Assembly: GCF_023149035.1 (NCBI RefSeq)
Contig: NZ_JAHXMY010000002.1
Span: 186,001-250,000 of the forward strand
From: Microbacterium sp. EYE_78
GTDB taxonomy: Bacteria > Actinomycetota > Actinomycetes > Actinomycetales > Microbacteriaceae
Length of the DNA: 64,000 bases
Direction: 5' to 3'
Part shown: positions 48,192 through 57,020 of the stretch, one piece after another
Position numbering within the stretch: the stretch's first letter is position 1
Layout: each line of letters starts with the position of its first letter
The notes under the pieces: generated by a model
Database searches by the model: none
The model's input: the letters and a program-made list of their open reading frames with translations, nothing else
What the model was told of the DNA's origin: nothing
Translations under genes and position numbers: made by a program

Positions 48192-49310
48192 ATGCCTGAA
48201 CAGACATCCGGCGACGCATCTGCCGAGGCGGTGGCGACTCCCGTCGTGACCGGAAGTGCGACCATCGACCGCGACCTCGCCGAGATCATCTCGCAGCCGC
48301 TGCCGTGGGAACGGCTGGCGGGTAAGACGGTCCTTGTGACGGGCGGGTCGGGGATGATCCCGGCCTACGCCGTCTTCACGTTGCTGGCCGTCAATGAGGC
48401 CAGCAGAGCGGGAATCACGGTCCTCGCGATGGTGCGGGATCTCGAGAAGGCGAGGCGCGTCTTCGGCCGGGCAGTCGAGCGGGACGACCTGGTCCTCGTC
48501 CAAGGCGACGTCCAGCGTCCGATCGACATCGATGCGAAGGTCGATCTCGTCATCCACGGCGCGTCACCTGCGCGGCCCTCCCTGCACGCCGCGAGCCCCG
48601 TGGACACCATCCGCGCCAACGTCATGGGCGCGTTCGGACTGCTGGACCTCTGCGTCGCCGCGGGCGGCGCTCGGTTCGTGCTGATGTCATCCGCCGAGGT
48701 GTACGGTCAGCGCGTGTCGGACGGCTCGCTCGTCGCCGAGGACGAATACGGTTCGGTCGACATCCTGACCCCGCGCGCGTCGTACACCGAGGGGAAGCGA
48801 GCCGCCGAGACGATCGCCGTCAGCTATCACGCTCAGCACGACGTGCCGATCACGATCGCCCGATTCGGCCACATCTACGGGCCGGGAATGGCGCTCGACG
48901 ACGGCCGAGTCCAGGCGGACTTCACGGCGGACGTCCTTGCCGGCCGGGACATCACACTCAACAGCGACGGCAGCGCCCGACGAACCTACACCTACCTCGC
49001 CGACGCGATCACAGGCATGTTCACCGCGATCCTCGACGGGGAGCACACGGCGTACAACGTCGCGGACCGCGACGGGTTCATCAGCATCCGCGACCTCGCT
49101 CATGCCTTCACCCGCGCGCGTCCGCAGAAGGGTCTGACCGTCCGGTTCAGGGAGGACGTCGACCACAGCCGTTACAACAGCGTGAAGGGTCAGGGACTCG
49201 ATGACGCACGGCTCCGGTCGCTGGGGTGGGAGCCTCACGTCGGCCTGTCGCGCGGGGTCGATCGCACGATCGCCTGGCATGAGGAGCGCGGGGAGGGATC
49301 GAGCCGATGA
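48192..49310 (+). CDS. NAD-dependent epimerase/dehydratase
   Basis: 372 aa. Extended short-chain dehydrogenase. Cofactor loop VLVTGGSGMIPAY has Pro/Ala in place of the usual FxG, catalytic MSSAEVYG and YTEGKRAAE are intact, and RFGHIYGPGM follows. A 35-residue N-terminal extension precedes the fold. Closest in layout to UDP-glucuronate decarboxylase-like or dTDP-sugar epimerases in surface loci; the substrate is unknown. Overlaps the next gene by ATGA. Confidence 0.85.
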   Translation: MPEQTSGDASAEAVATPVVTGSATIDRDLAEIISQPLPWERLAGKTVLVTGGSGMIPAYAVFTLLAVNEASRAGITVLAMVRDLEKARRVFGRAVERDDLVLVQGDVQRPIDIDAKVDLVIHGASPARPSLHAASPVDTIRANVMGAFGLLDLCVAAGGARFVLMSSAEVYGQRVSDGSLVAEDEYGSVDILTPRASYTEGKRAAETIAVSYHAQHDVPITIARFGHIYGPGMALDDGRVQADFTADVLAGRDITLNSDGSARRTYTYLADAITGMFTAILDGEHTAYNVADRDGFISIRDLAHAFTRARPQKGLTVRFREDVDHSRYNSVKGQGLDDARLRSLGWEPHVGLSRGVDRTIAWHEERGEGSSR

Positions 49311-51103
49311 CGGACACCACCGTCGGAGTCGTCGCGGACACCTCGGAGGAGGTCGTGCGACCCCTCCCGCCGTTCGACGTCAAGATCGAGAGCCTGGCCT
49401 GGGAGCGCGCGAAGCTCACCGTGCGTGTGCGTGTCGTCCAAACGGACACCTGGATCCCGCTCGAACCGGAGGAAGGGGAGGATCCGGCGCCTGCGCTGGA
49501 TTTCCGCCTGATCGACGGGAAGCGGCGACTGCCCGTCCCGTTCGTGGCCGCGGGTCCGGGTCGCTATGAGCTCCACGTCGACGTCCCGACGTACATCGAC
49601 CGTCAGGCCATCCCCAACGGGACCTGGCGCATCGTGCTGCTGGCATATGGGGAGCGTGCGGCACCAGCACGCTTCGACGGTGCCTCCCTGCTCGAATTGG
49701 ACGAAGGCTCCCGCGTCTTCCTCTACGACGGCAACCGCGCCGTGACGACGGTGTCGTTCGGCATCGCGGAGAACGCGCTCGACCTGGAGCGCCTCGACTT
49801 CCTCATGCGGACCTACCACCTGTTCCGCTCCCGGCCGAAGCCCAAGAAGTTCCGTCCCCTCAAGCGACTGCGGGGCTTGCTCCTGGGCGCACCGGCGAAG
49901 CAGCGGTACGCCGGGTGGATCTATCAGATGATCAATCGGACGGTCGGGGTCAAGCCCGGCCGGATCCTCTTCGCCTCGGACCAGCGGCTCAAGATCGAAG
50001 GCAACCTCCGGCGCGTCCAGGAGCGGATCTTCGAACGCGGCCTTCAACGGCGCTTCGAGCTGAAGTACTCCTTCCGACTGCCGCGCTCTGGAGGATGGCG
50101 GACCACCATCCGCATCATCTACCTCCTGGCGACGAGTGAGATCGTCCTGTTGGACGACTATTTCGGGATCCTGAAGAGCCTGCGGATGGACCCCCGCACG
50201 AAGGTCATCCAGCTGTGGCACGCGGGGAGCGGGTTCAAATCCGTCGGATACAGCCGGTTCGGAAACCTCGGATCGCCGAAGCTGTGGCATCCCCATCGCC
50301 AGTACACGTACGCGATCACCGGCTCCGAGCACCTCCGCCACGTCTACGCCGAGGCGTTCGGGATCGAGGAGGCGGCAGTCATCCCGACCGGACTGCCTCG
50401 AGTCGATTGGTTCCTGGACGAGAAGCTTCGGGACGGTTTCCTCCGCTCGTTCGCCGCGGAACATCCGCAGATCGCAGGCAAGCGCGTCGTCCTGTTCGCG
50501 CCGACGTTCCGCGGACGCTCGATCTACACCGCCTTCTACGACTACAGCCAGATCGACTTCGATGCGCTGTACGAGGCCTGCGGGGACGACACCGTGGTGC
50601 TCTTCCGCATGCACCATTTCGTGAAGGATCCCATCGAGATCCCCGAGGAGTACCGCGATCGGTTCTTCGACTTCACCCACTACCCCGACGGGCTGAACCT
50701 GCTGCACGCGACCGACGTGCTCATCACGGACTACTCGTCGATCATCTACGAGTTCTCCCTCCTGGACCGTCCGATGCTGTTCTTCGCCCCGGACCGGGTG
50801 AACTACGCTGCGACCCGCGGTTTCCACCGCGACTACGTCGAGACCGCCCCCGGACGTGTCGCGGACACGTTCGCGCAGGTCGTCGATGCGCTGCGGACGG
50901 GGGAGTTCGAGGTCGAGAAGGTGGCGGAATTCCGTCGGCTGAACTTCGACCGCGTCGACACCGGCGCGGCCGATCGAGTCATCGACTGGCTCATCCTCGG
51001 ACAGCCAGAGACCGAGGAGATCACCGAAAGTCCGGTGCCCGCTGAGGAATCCGCGCACGAGGATTCGGCAGAGAACGACATCCCAGAAGAGGAGATCGCG
51101 TGA
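49307..51103 (+). CDS. CDP-glycerol/CDP-ribitol polyolphosphotransferase (TagF/TarL-like)
   Basis: 598 aa. N-terminal ~190 residues form a beta-rich domain. The C-terminal transferase has the family motifs ILFASDQRLKIEGN, VIQLWHAGSGFKSVGYS, VVLFAPTFRG, FRMHHFVKD and DVLITDYSSIIYEFSLLDRP. These enzymes polymerise glycerol- or ribitol-phosphate from CDP-activated units at the membrane. The acidic tail is rich in Glu. Coupled to the preceding epimerase and, by a GTGA overlap, to the cytidylyltransferase that would supply its donor. Confidence 0.92.
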   Translation: MTDTTVGVVADTSEEVVRPLPPFDVKIESLAWERAKLTVRVRVVQTDTWIPLEPEEGEDPAPALDFRLIDGKRRLPVPFVAAGPGRYELHVDVPTYIDRQAIPNGTWRIVLLAYGERAAPARFDGASLLELDEGSRVFLYDGNRAVTTVSFGIAENALDLERLDFLMRTYHLFRSRPKPKKFRPLKRLRGLLLGAPAKQRYAGWIYQMINRTVGVKPGRILFASDQRLKIEGNLRRVQERIFERGLQRRFELKYSFRLPRSGGWRTTIRIIYLLATSEIVLLDDYFGILKSLRMDPRTKVIQLWHAGSGFKSVGYSRFGNLGSPKLWHPHRQYTYAITGSEHLRHVYAEAFGIEEAAVIPTGLPRVDWFLDEKLRDGFLRSFAAEHPQIAGKRVVLFAPTFRGRSIYTAFYDYSQIDFDALYEACGDDTVVLFRMHHFVKDPIEIPEEYRDRFFDFTHYPDGLNLLHATDVLITDYSSIIYEFSLLDRPMLFFAPDRVNYAATRGFHRDYVETAPGRVADTFAQVVDALRTGEFEVEKVAEFRRLNFDRVDTGAADRVIDWLILGQPETEEITESPVPAEESAHEDSAENDIPEEEIA

Positions 51104-51813
51104 ACATCGCCATCATTTTCGCCGGCGGCATCGGATCGCGCATGACGTCCGCGACCCTCCCGAAGCAGTTCCTGGAGATCCACGGCACCCCGTTGATCGT
51201 CCACACCATCCAGCACTTCCAGGACCACCCGGAGATCGACCGGATCGCTGTCTCCATCCTCCCGGAATGGCGCGAGCGGTTCGCGCGACTGGTGGCTCGC
51301 TACGAGCTGACGAAGGTGAATTGGATCGTGGACGGCGGCGCGACGGGACAGGAGTCCCGTCATCGCGCCCTGCGTGCCGTGTCCAACGAGGCGCCGGCCG
51401 ACACGGTCGTGCTGCTCCACGACGGCGTCCGCCCCCTCATCAACGCGGACGTCATCTCGGCGAACATCGAGACCGTCCGCGCCAAGGGCCCGGCGATCAC
51501 GAGCACGAAGTTCAACGAGACGATCATCGCCTCGAGTGCCGGTGGGGTCGACGACGTCATCCCGCGCGACCTCCTCTACGTCGCGCAGGCGCCGCAGAGC
51601 GGGCGGCTCGACACCGTCCTCGGCGCGTACGACCAGGCCGTCGCGGACGGCGAGAACGACTCGATCGACACCTGCAGTCTGCTGCGGCGGTACGGGCACA
51701 CCCTCTACCGAGTCGACGGTCCTCGTTCGAACATCAAGATCACGACGGCGGAGGACTACTACGTCTGCCGGGCATTCTTCGACGTGATCGAGCGCAATCA
51801 GATCGGCGGCTGA
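51100..51813 (+). CDS. tarI: TarI-like ribitol-5-phosphate cytidylyltransferase
   Basis: 237 aa. IspD/TarI family: IIFAGGIGSRMTSATLPKQFLEIHGTPLIVHTI, LLHDGVRPLINADVI and the C-terminal SNIKITTAEDYY. Activates a polyol phosphate with CTP for the TagF-like polymerase upstream, to which it is coupled by 4 nt. IspD itself is less likely because of the polymer context, but the substrate is inferred. Confidence 0.88.
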   Translation: MNIAIIFAGGIGSRMTSATLPKQFLEIHGTPLIVHTIQHFQDHPEIDRIAVSILPEWRERFARLVARYELTKVNWIVDGGATGQESRHRALRAVSNEAPADTVVLLHDGVRPLINADVISANIETVRAKGPAITSTKFNETIIASSAGGVDDVIPRDLLYVAQAPQSGRLDTVLGAYDQAVADGENDSIDTCSLLRRYGHTLYRVDGPRSNIKITTAEDYYVCRAFFDVIERNQIGG

Positions 51814-51814
51814 G

Positions 51815-51828
51815 GCCCCGCGGGGCCC
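51815..51828. terminator. Short GC palindrome between converging cytidylyltransferase genes
   Basis: A perfect 14-nt palindrome GGCCCCGCGGGGCC lies in the 18-nt gap between stops 51813 (+) and 51832 (-). No T-run follows, so termination is uncertain. Confidence 0.4.
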
Positions 51829-51831
51829 GGG

Positions 51832-53226
51832 TCACCCCGCAGCGCCGCGCATCGCGGCCACGTTCACGGTCACGATCTGTCCGGTGAGATCGGATGCCGC
51901 GACATTGAGCGTGACCCTGGCGACGTCCGCCGGGTCCAGCAAGCTGTCGGCCGGCTCCTCGCCGAACGCCTGCGTGCGCATCGGGGTTCGGGTGCGCTGC
52001 GGGTTGATGCAGTTGATGCGCACGCGCGACGCCTCCCACTCCTCGGCAAGCGCCTGCGTGAGGTTCACGACGCCGGCCTTCGTCGCCGAATAGGCGCTGT
52101 AGCCCGCGCGCCCGCGTGTATATGAGCTCGACGTGAAGAGCACCACCTGCCCGGCGGTCTCGGCGAGGTAGGGGTGCGCCTCGCGCGCGACGATCGCGGG
52201 CGCGATGAGGTTGACCTGGATGGTGTCCTTCAGGTCGCGTTTGCGACTTTCGATCAGCGGTGCGATCCGAAGGACGCCCGCGGTCACGATGACCACATCG
52301 ATGCGGCCGCTGGCGCCGTGCGCCGCCGCCAGCGCGGACCGCACCGCCTTCGCCGACCGGATGTCGGTCCCCGTGGTCGTCCGGCTGAATTCGTGCACGG
52401 TGGCGCCGGCGGCCGTGGCCTGCGTCACGATGCTCTCGCCGATGCCGTAGCTGCCGCCGAAGACCACGACGGACTTCCCTGCGAGGTCGGGGACCGAGGT
52501 CATGCTCTCGAGGGACAGGCTGGCGGACTGCAGTTGGAACAGCTTGTCGGCGATGTGGACGTCGATCGGCTCGGTGACCTTCATGTTCTCCGCAGTGCCG
52601 TCCACGACGTAGATCGGGACCTCCGGCAGATAGGTGAACACGACGCCGCAGTCGTCGGTCGCGCGGAAATCCGGGTCGGTCGCGGCGATCTCGTAGGCCC
52701 GGCGGATGGTGCCGAGCCGGAAGGCCTGCGGCGTCTGGCCGCGACGCAGGAGGGAACGGTCCGGTATGCCGGTGATACGCCGGTCCGCATCGACCTGGAT
52801 GATGGTGTCCGCCGACGGGATCGCCGTGTCGACGGCCTCGTAGTCGTCCAGCGCGCGGACGCAGTCCTCGATGATGCGATCGTCGATGAAGGGACGCACC
52901 GCGTCGTGGAACAAGACCCTGGTGTCGTCGCCGTCGAGCGCGTCGATGGCGAGCCGGGTCGTGTCGTTGCGGGTCTCGCCTCCGGGGAGGATGCGGCTCA
53001 GCTTGGCGAACCGTCCACTCTCGACGAGGTGGTCGAGCTCGCCGATCGCTGCCGCGTTCATCATGATCACGATCTCGTCGATCTGACCGCTCGCCTCGAG
53101 AGCCTCGAGCGTGTGCTCGACGATCGCCTTCCCGGCGATCTTGATGAGCTGCTTCGGGATCCCCAGGCCCACCCGGACTCCGATGCCTCCTGCGAGGACG
53201 ACGGCGACGGTTCGGGGTCTACTCAC
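51832..53226 (-). CDS. Bifunctional cytidylyltransferase / SDR reductase (CDP-ribitol synthesis, Bcs1-like)
   Basis: 464 aa. Residues ~1-230 are an IspD/TarI cytidylyltransferase (VVLAGGIGVRVGLGIPKQLIKIAGK, FHDAVRPFIDD, VTEPIDVHIAD). Residues ~245-464 are a short-chain reductase (VVVFGGSYGIGESIV, then SSSYTRGRAGYSAYSATKAG with the catalytic Tyr and Lys). This order is that of Haemophilus Bcs1, which reduces ribulose-5-phosphate and makes CDP-ribitol. The nucleotide loop GIGVRVGLG lacks the second Arg-Met pattern of TarI. GTG 53226 has GAGGAG upstream. Confidence 0.88.
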   Translation of the reverse strand: MSRPRTVAVVLAGGIGVRVGLGIPKQLIKIAGKAIVEHTLEALEASGQIDEIVIMMNAAAIGELDHLVESGRFAKLSRILPGGETRNDTTRLAIDALDGDDTRVLFHDAVRPFIDDRIIEDCVRALDDYEAVDTAIPSADTIIQVDADRRITGIPDRSLLRRGQTPQAFRLGTIRRAYEIAATDPDFRATDDCGVVFTYLPEVPIYVVDGTAENMKVTEPIDVHIADKLFQLQSASLSLESMTSVPDLAGKSVVVFGGSYGIGESIVTQATAAGATVHEFSRTTTGTDIRSAKAVRSALAAAHGASGRIDVVIVTAGVLRIAPLIESRKRDLKDTIQVNLIAPAIVAREAHPYLAETAGQVVLFTSSSYTRGRAGYSAYSATKAGVVNLTQALAEEWEASRVRINCINPQRTRTPMRTQAFGEEPADSLLDPADVARVTLNVAASDLTGQIVTVNVAAMRGAAG

Positions 53227-53281
53227 GGCGCGAGCTCCTCGTGATTCGATGCGTGGCGTGCTGCGCACGCGCCCGACCATC

Positions 53282-55663
53282 CTATGCGAGGGCGCGGCTC
53301 GAGCCGGGATGGACGAGTTCGCCGAGGAGGATCCGCGCCATGCGGTCGGCGCTGCGATTGCTCCCCGAGCCCGCGTCGGCCACCCATCGCGAGGCGAATG
53401 CAGCGGCATCCGACGCATCCGCGGCCTCGGCGGCGATGGCATCGGCGAGGCCGTCCACCGAGGTGCAGACCGGGCCGGGCAGATCCCTCCGGTAGTCCAG
53501 GTAGAAGTCGCGGGTGGCGAGGTACTCGTCGAGGTCGGGCGCGAGGAAGTACGTCGGGATGCCGCGGACCGCCGCCTCGAACAGTGTCGAGGAGTAGTCC
53601 GTGATGAAGAGATCGGCGACGGTCAGCATCTCCTGTGTCGAGAACCCGTCGGCCGTGTCGATCGCGTCGTCCTGCAGCGTCATCAACGGGTGGAGCTTGA
53701 CCACGACATGGACCCCGATGGCGGCGAGTGACTCCACGATCTGCTCGGGCGCGGCCATCGAGGTGTCCTCGATCCGGAAGGTGGGTGCGAAGACCGCGAC
53801 CCGGGCGCCTCGAAGGTGCGGGTGCGCCCGGTGGATCCGCTCCCGCGTCTGTGCGGTGCGCTCGGGGTCGCGCAGGCGGTCGACGCGGGGAAGGGGTGCG
53901 ATGACGACGCGGTCGGGGTCGGTCCCGAACGCTTCAGCGTAGGGGGCGCGGCATGCTTCACCGCTGGCCAGGACGAGGTCGTAGCCCTCGTGCATGCGCA
54001 TCGCCTGCGCGATCCGCTCATCACGACCTTCGCCGTGTCCGACGATGCTCAGGCCGAACTTCTTGAACGCACCGAGCGCATGCCAGATCTGCACGACGGA
54101 GAGCTCGCGCTTGTGGGTGAGCATGCTCGCGACCATCGAGTAGGTGTCCACGACGAGCACGCGCGCGGTGGCGACGTGGTAGAGCTGCACCACGAGGTGC
54201 GCCGCATACCCCACCTTCCTCGCGAGACCGGGCGGCACCATCCGGACGAGGCTCACGACGCGCACCGAGGGGTCCTGGGCGGCGATGGCGCGTCGCAGAT
54301 CGACGAAGTCGTCGGGTTCTTGCGGGTGCTCTCGGCTGATCATGACGATCTTCCGGCGGGAGGGCAGGATCTTCAAGGGTGCGTAGATCGCCCGGAGCGT
54401 CCAGCGCAGGACGTGGGCGGCGACGAGGTGTCGACCGACCGATCCGTCGATCCGGGTCGGCTGTGCCGGTGGATCGTCCAGCAGCCTCGGTCGCTCAGCG
54501 ACGTCCCGAGGAGTGAGGATGACCTCGCGCACGATCCGTTCCGAGGACCGCCCGTCGCAAGCCGACATGAACATCTCCCGGAACGCGGCGAGGTCTGCGC
54601 CTGCACGGGCGGACCGCACCGCGTCGGCGAGCGCCGCACCGTCGGTCACGACGGGGCCTGCCAAGTAGCTCTCGAAGGGGTGGTAGAAGGACCGCTCCGC
54701 CGAGTAGGTCTCGAGGTCCGGGCAGAAGAAGACCATCGGGCGGTCCAGGAGCGAGTACTCGAAGATCGACGATGAGTAGTCGGTGATGAGGACGTCGGAG
54801 GCCATGAGCAGGTCGTTGAGCTCGCGCTCGTGGGATGCGTGCACGATGCGTTCGTGCTGCGGGATCTCCGCTTCGGCGCGAGAGACGAACGGGTGGAGTT
54901 TGACGACGACCGTCCACTCATCGCCCAGGTCTTCGACCATCCGCAGCCACGGCACCCAATCGATGTCGTAGTGCGCGCTCAATTGTCCGTTGCCTCGGAA
55001 TGTCGGGGCGAACAGCGCGATCTTGCGATCCGTGGGAACGCCCAGCCGGCACCGGACCTCAGTAGCCGTCCGCTCGACGACGCCGCGATCGAAGAACACG
55101 TCCGTCCGCGGTACGCCGGCCGCGCGGACGCGGGCGGGATCGACGGCGAACGCCTCGGCGTAGTCGGCTCGGACGCCCTCGGAGCTGACGGTCACATCGG
55201 TGTAGTTGCGATGCGCGACCGACCCCGGCAGCGGACCTCCGGGGAGGCCGACCCTGCTCCACCCGACCCGCTTGAACGCTCCGGTCGCATGCCACACCTG
55301 CAGGAGTCGCGTCTCCGGGCGGAGGCGGAGCGGGTAGACGAGTGGGTAGTAGTCGTCGAGGACGATCGTCTGCGCCCGCGCCAGCTCCCACGGCAGCCGC
55401 AGCGCATCGCGCAGCGGCCGTCGTGCGGACAGTCGGGCTTTGAAGATGCCCACGATCGCCGCATCCGGATCCTGGCGACGGATCTCATCGCGGAGGAAGG
55501 CGAAGTTGCCCGAGAAGCCGACCCGCGAATCCGAGAGGAACAGGACGCGAGCGGGCGACACGCGCACCAGACGGACGGCGACCGCGTACTGCAAGATCGG
55601 GATGAGGAACCGCCATTTCTGGAGGAAGGCGTTCCCTCGCAGGCGTCTGCGAAGCGATCGCAC
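53282..55663 (-). CDS. Two-domain TagF/TarL-like polyolphosphotransferase
   Basis: 793 aa. Two complete CDP-glycerol/ribitol transferase units in tandem. The first has LLQVWHATGAFKRVGWS, ALFAPTFRGN and DYSSSIFEYSLLDRP; the second has VVQIWHALGAFKKFGLS, VAVFAPTFRI and DYSSTLFEAAVRGIP. Single-domain enzymes are usual, so this may be a primase-polymerase pair in one chain or use two donors (inference). GTG 55663 has AGGAGG 6 nt upstream. It is followed by the cytidylyltransferase-reductase. Confidence 0.9.
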   Translation of the reverse strand: MRSLRRRLRGNAFLQKWRFLIPILQYAVAVRLVRVSPARVLFLSDSRVGFSGNFAFLRDEIRRQDPDAAIVGIFKARLSARRPLRDALRLPWELARAQTIVLDDYYPLVYPLRLRPETRLLQVWHATGAFKRVGWSRVGLPGGPLPGSVAHRNYTDVTVSSEGVRADYAEAFAVDPARVRAAGVPRTDVFFDRGVVERTATEVRCRLGVPTDRKIALFAPTFRGNGQLSAHYDIDWVPWLRMVEDLGDEWTVVVKLHPFVSRAEAEIPQHERIVHASHERELNDLLMASDVLITDYSSSIFEYSLLDRPMVFFCPDLETYSAERSFYHPFESYLAGPVVTDGAALADAVRSARAGADLAAFREMFMSACDGRSSERIVREVILTPRDVAERPRLLDDPPAQPTRIDGSVGRHLVAAHVLRWTLRAIYAPLKILPSRRKIVMISREHPQEPDDFVDLRRAIAAQDPSVRVVSLVRMVPPGLARKVGYAAHLVVQLYHVATARVLVVDTYSMVASMLTHKRELSVVQIWHALGAFKKFGLSIVGHGEGRDERIAQAMRMHEGYDLVLASGEACRAPYAEAFGTDPDRVVIAPLPRVDRLRDPERTAQTRERIHRAHPHLRGARVAVFAPTFRIEDTSMAAPEQIVESLAAIGVHVVVKLHPLMTLQDDAIDTADGFSTQEMLTVADLFITDYSSTLFEAAVRGIPTYFLAPDLDEYLATRDFYLDYRRDLPGPVCTSVDGLADAIAAEAADASDAAAFASRWVADAGSGSNRSADRMARILLGELVHPGSSRALA

Positions 55664-55697
55664 GGTGGGACCTCCTGGCGGCTGACGGTACCGACCG

Positions 55698-55703
55698 AGT
55701 CTA
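55698..55703 (-). promoter_or_regulatory. -10 box TAGACT overlapping the stop codon of the upstream ligase gene
   Basis: On the minus strand the TAG stop of the ligase gene is the first half of TAGACT. A start near 55691 would give a 28-nt leader with AGGAGG before GTG 55663. Confidence 0.4.
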
Positions 55704-57020
55704 GACCGCCGGGTTCGGCCCCGATGTCGGCGGGAGGCGCACGGATGCCTCAGGCAGTGGGCGCTCGCGACGCCACCCTCGAACGAGCGAGGCGCGGGTC
55801 GCGCACAGGACGAGCAGGAACCAGCCGAAACCGCCGAGCGGCGAGCTCGTCACGATCGAATCCGACAGGAGGACGATGATGACCAGTGCCGGCCACACGT
55901 GCACCGTCGAGCGTCGTTCGCTCGCCGCGGACCAGGCGCGGGTGAGCCCGATGCCGACGAACGCGACGAGGAGGACGACGCCCACGATGCCGGCCTGGAG
56001 GAGCACGTCCATCCAGACGTTCAGTGCAGAGGCGTGCGGCCGGCCCGTCGCGATGCGGACGTAACTGAAGGGCGAAAGGAACTCGGGCCAGGTCCCGACC
56101 CACCCCCAACCCTGCACGGGCCGGAGTGACGACATGTCGAGGATCACGTTCCACAGCCGTGAGCGCGTCAGGAAGTCCGGCTCCGCGTTCAGCCAGTACA
56201 CGAGCGGTCGGCGGAAGACGTAGGCGAGGAGCAGTCCGACGACGACCGCTGCCGCGAGTGCCCCCTGGAGCAGGGGGCGCACGCGGGGGGAGACGCGACG
56301 CAGGATCGCCAGCGCCCCGGTCGCAGCCCCCGACGCCAACGCCATCCCGAGCACGAGCGGCGAGTCGGTGAAGACCGCGAGGATCGCCGCGAGCGACACG
56401 GAGTACACCGCGGCGCCTGACGAGACCGAGCGGGTGCGCCATTCGACGAGGAAGGTGACCAGCGCGACGATGGTCACCACCCCGAGGACGGTCCGCGACC
56501 CGAAGACACCCTGCACCGGTCCGCCCTCGGCCAGGTTGCCCGCGATGCCGAGGAAGGCGATGGGGACGTCGAGCAGGATGCCGCTGAGGATCTCGAGTCC
56601 CAGTGAGACGGTGAGGAGGAGGCGCAGGGCGTCACCGGTGGCGCGCACCGTCTGCAGCGTGTCTCGGAACTGCGCGACGACCACCGCGAGGAAGGTGGGC
56701 GCGCCGAGCTGCAGCCAGCCGGTGAGCGACGCGGTCGGAGAAGCCGACCAGGTGGACGTGACCAGCAGCCACCCGAGGAGCACCAGCAGCGTCGTCGGCA
56801 CGAGATGGATGAGGCGCAGCTCCGCACGACGGGCGTACATGATCCCGCCGCCGAGGACGCACAGCCCGGTCAGGATGGCGCCGTAGCCGGCGTTGCCCAT
56901 CAGGCTTCGAAGCGCCGGCGTCGCGAACAGGGCTCCGATGGTGGTCACCGTGTAGACCGCCATGAAGTCGGCCGACGCGAGGAACGCGGCGGCGCGTGGA
57001 CGGACCTCCTCGGCGGTCAT
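55701..57020 (-). CDS. O-antigen ligase-like membrane protein 2
   Basis: 439 aa with 10-12 membrane segments. The large outer loop of the Wzy_C/WaaL family is seen in LTRSRLWNVILDMSSLRPVQGWGWVGTW and PHASALNVWMDVLLQAGIVGV, with the Arg and His expected of this family. It joins or polymerises lipid-linked glycans on the outer face. ATG 57020 overlaps the stop of the paralogue by 4 nt. Similarity to its neighbour suggests an old duplication. Confidence 0.85.
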   Translation of the reverse strand: MTAEEVRPRAAAFLASADFMAVYTVTTIGALFATPALRSLMGNAGYGAILTGLCVLGGGIMYARRAELRLIHLVPTTLLVLLGWLLVTSTWSASPTASLTGWLQLGAPTFLAVVVAQFRDTLQTVRATGDALRLLLTVSLGLEILSGILLDVPIAFLGIAGNLAEGGPVQGVFGSRTVLGVVTIVALVTFLVEWRTRSVSSGAAVYSVSLAAILAVFTDSPLVLGMALASGAATGALAILRRVSPRVRPLLQGALAAAVVVGLLLAYVFRRPLVYWLNAEPDFLTRSRLWNVILDMSSLRPVQGWGWVGTWPEFLSPFSYVRIATGRPHASALNVWMDVLLQAGIVGVVLLVAFVGIGLTRAWSAASERRSTVHVWPALVIIVLLSDSIVTSSPLGGFGWFLLVLCATRASLVRGWRRERPLPEASVRLPPTSGPNPAV

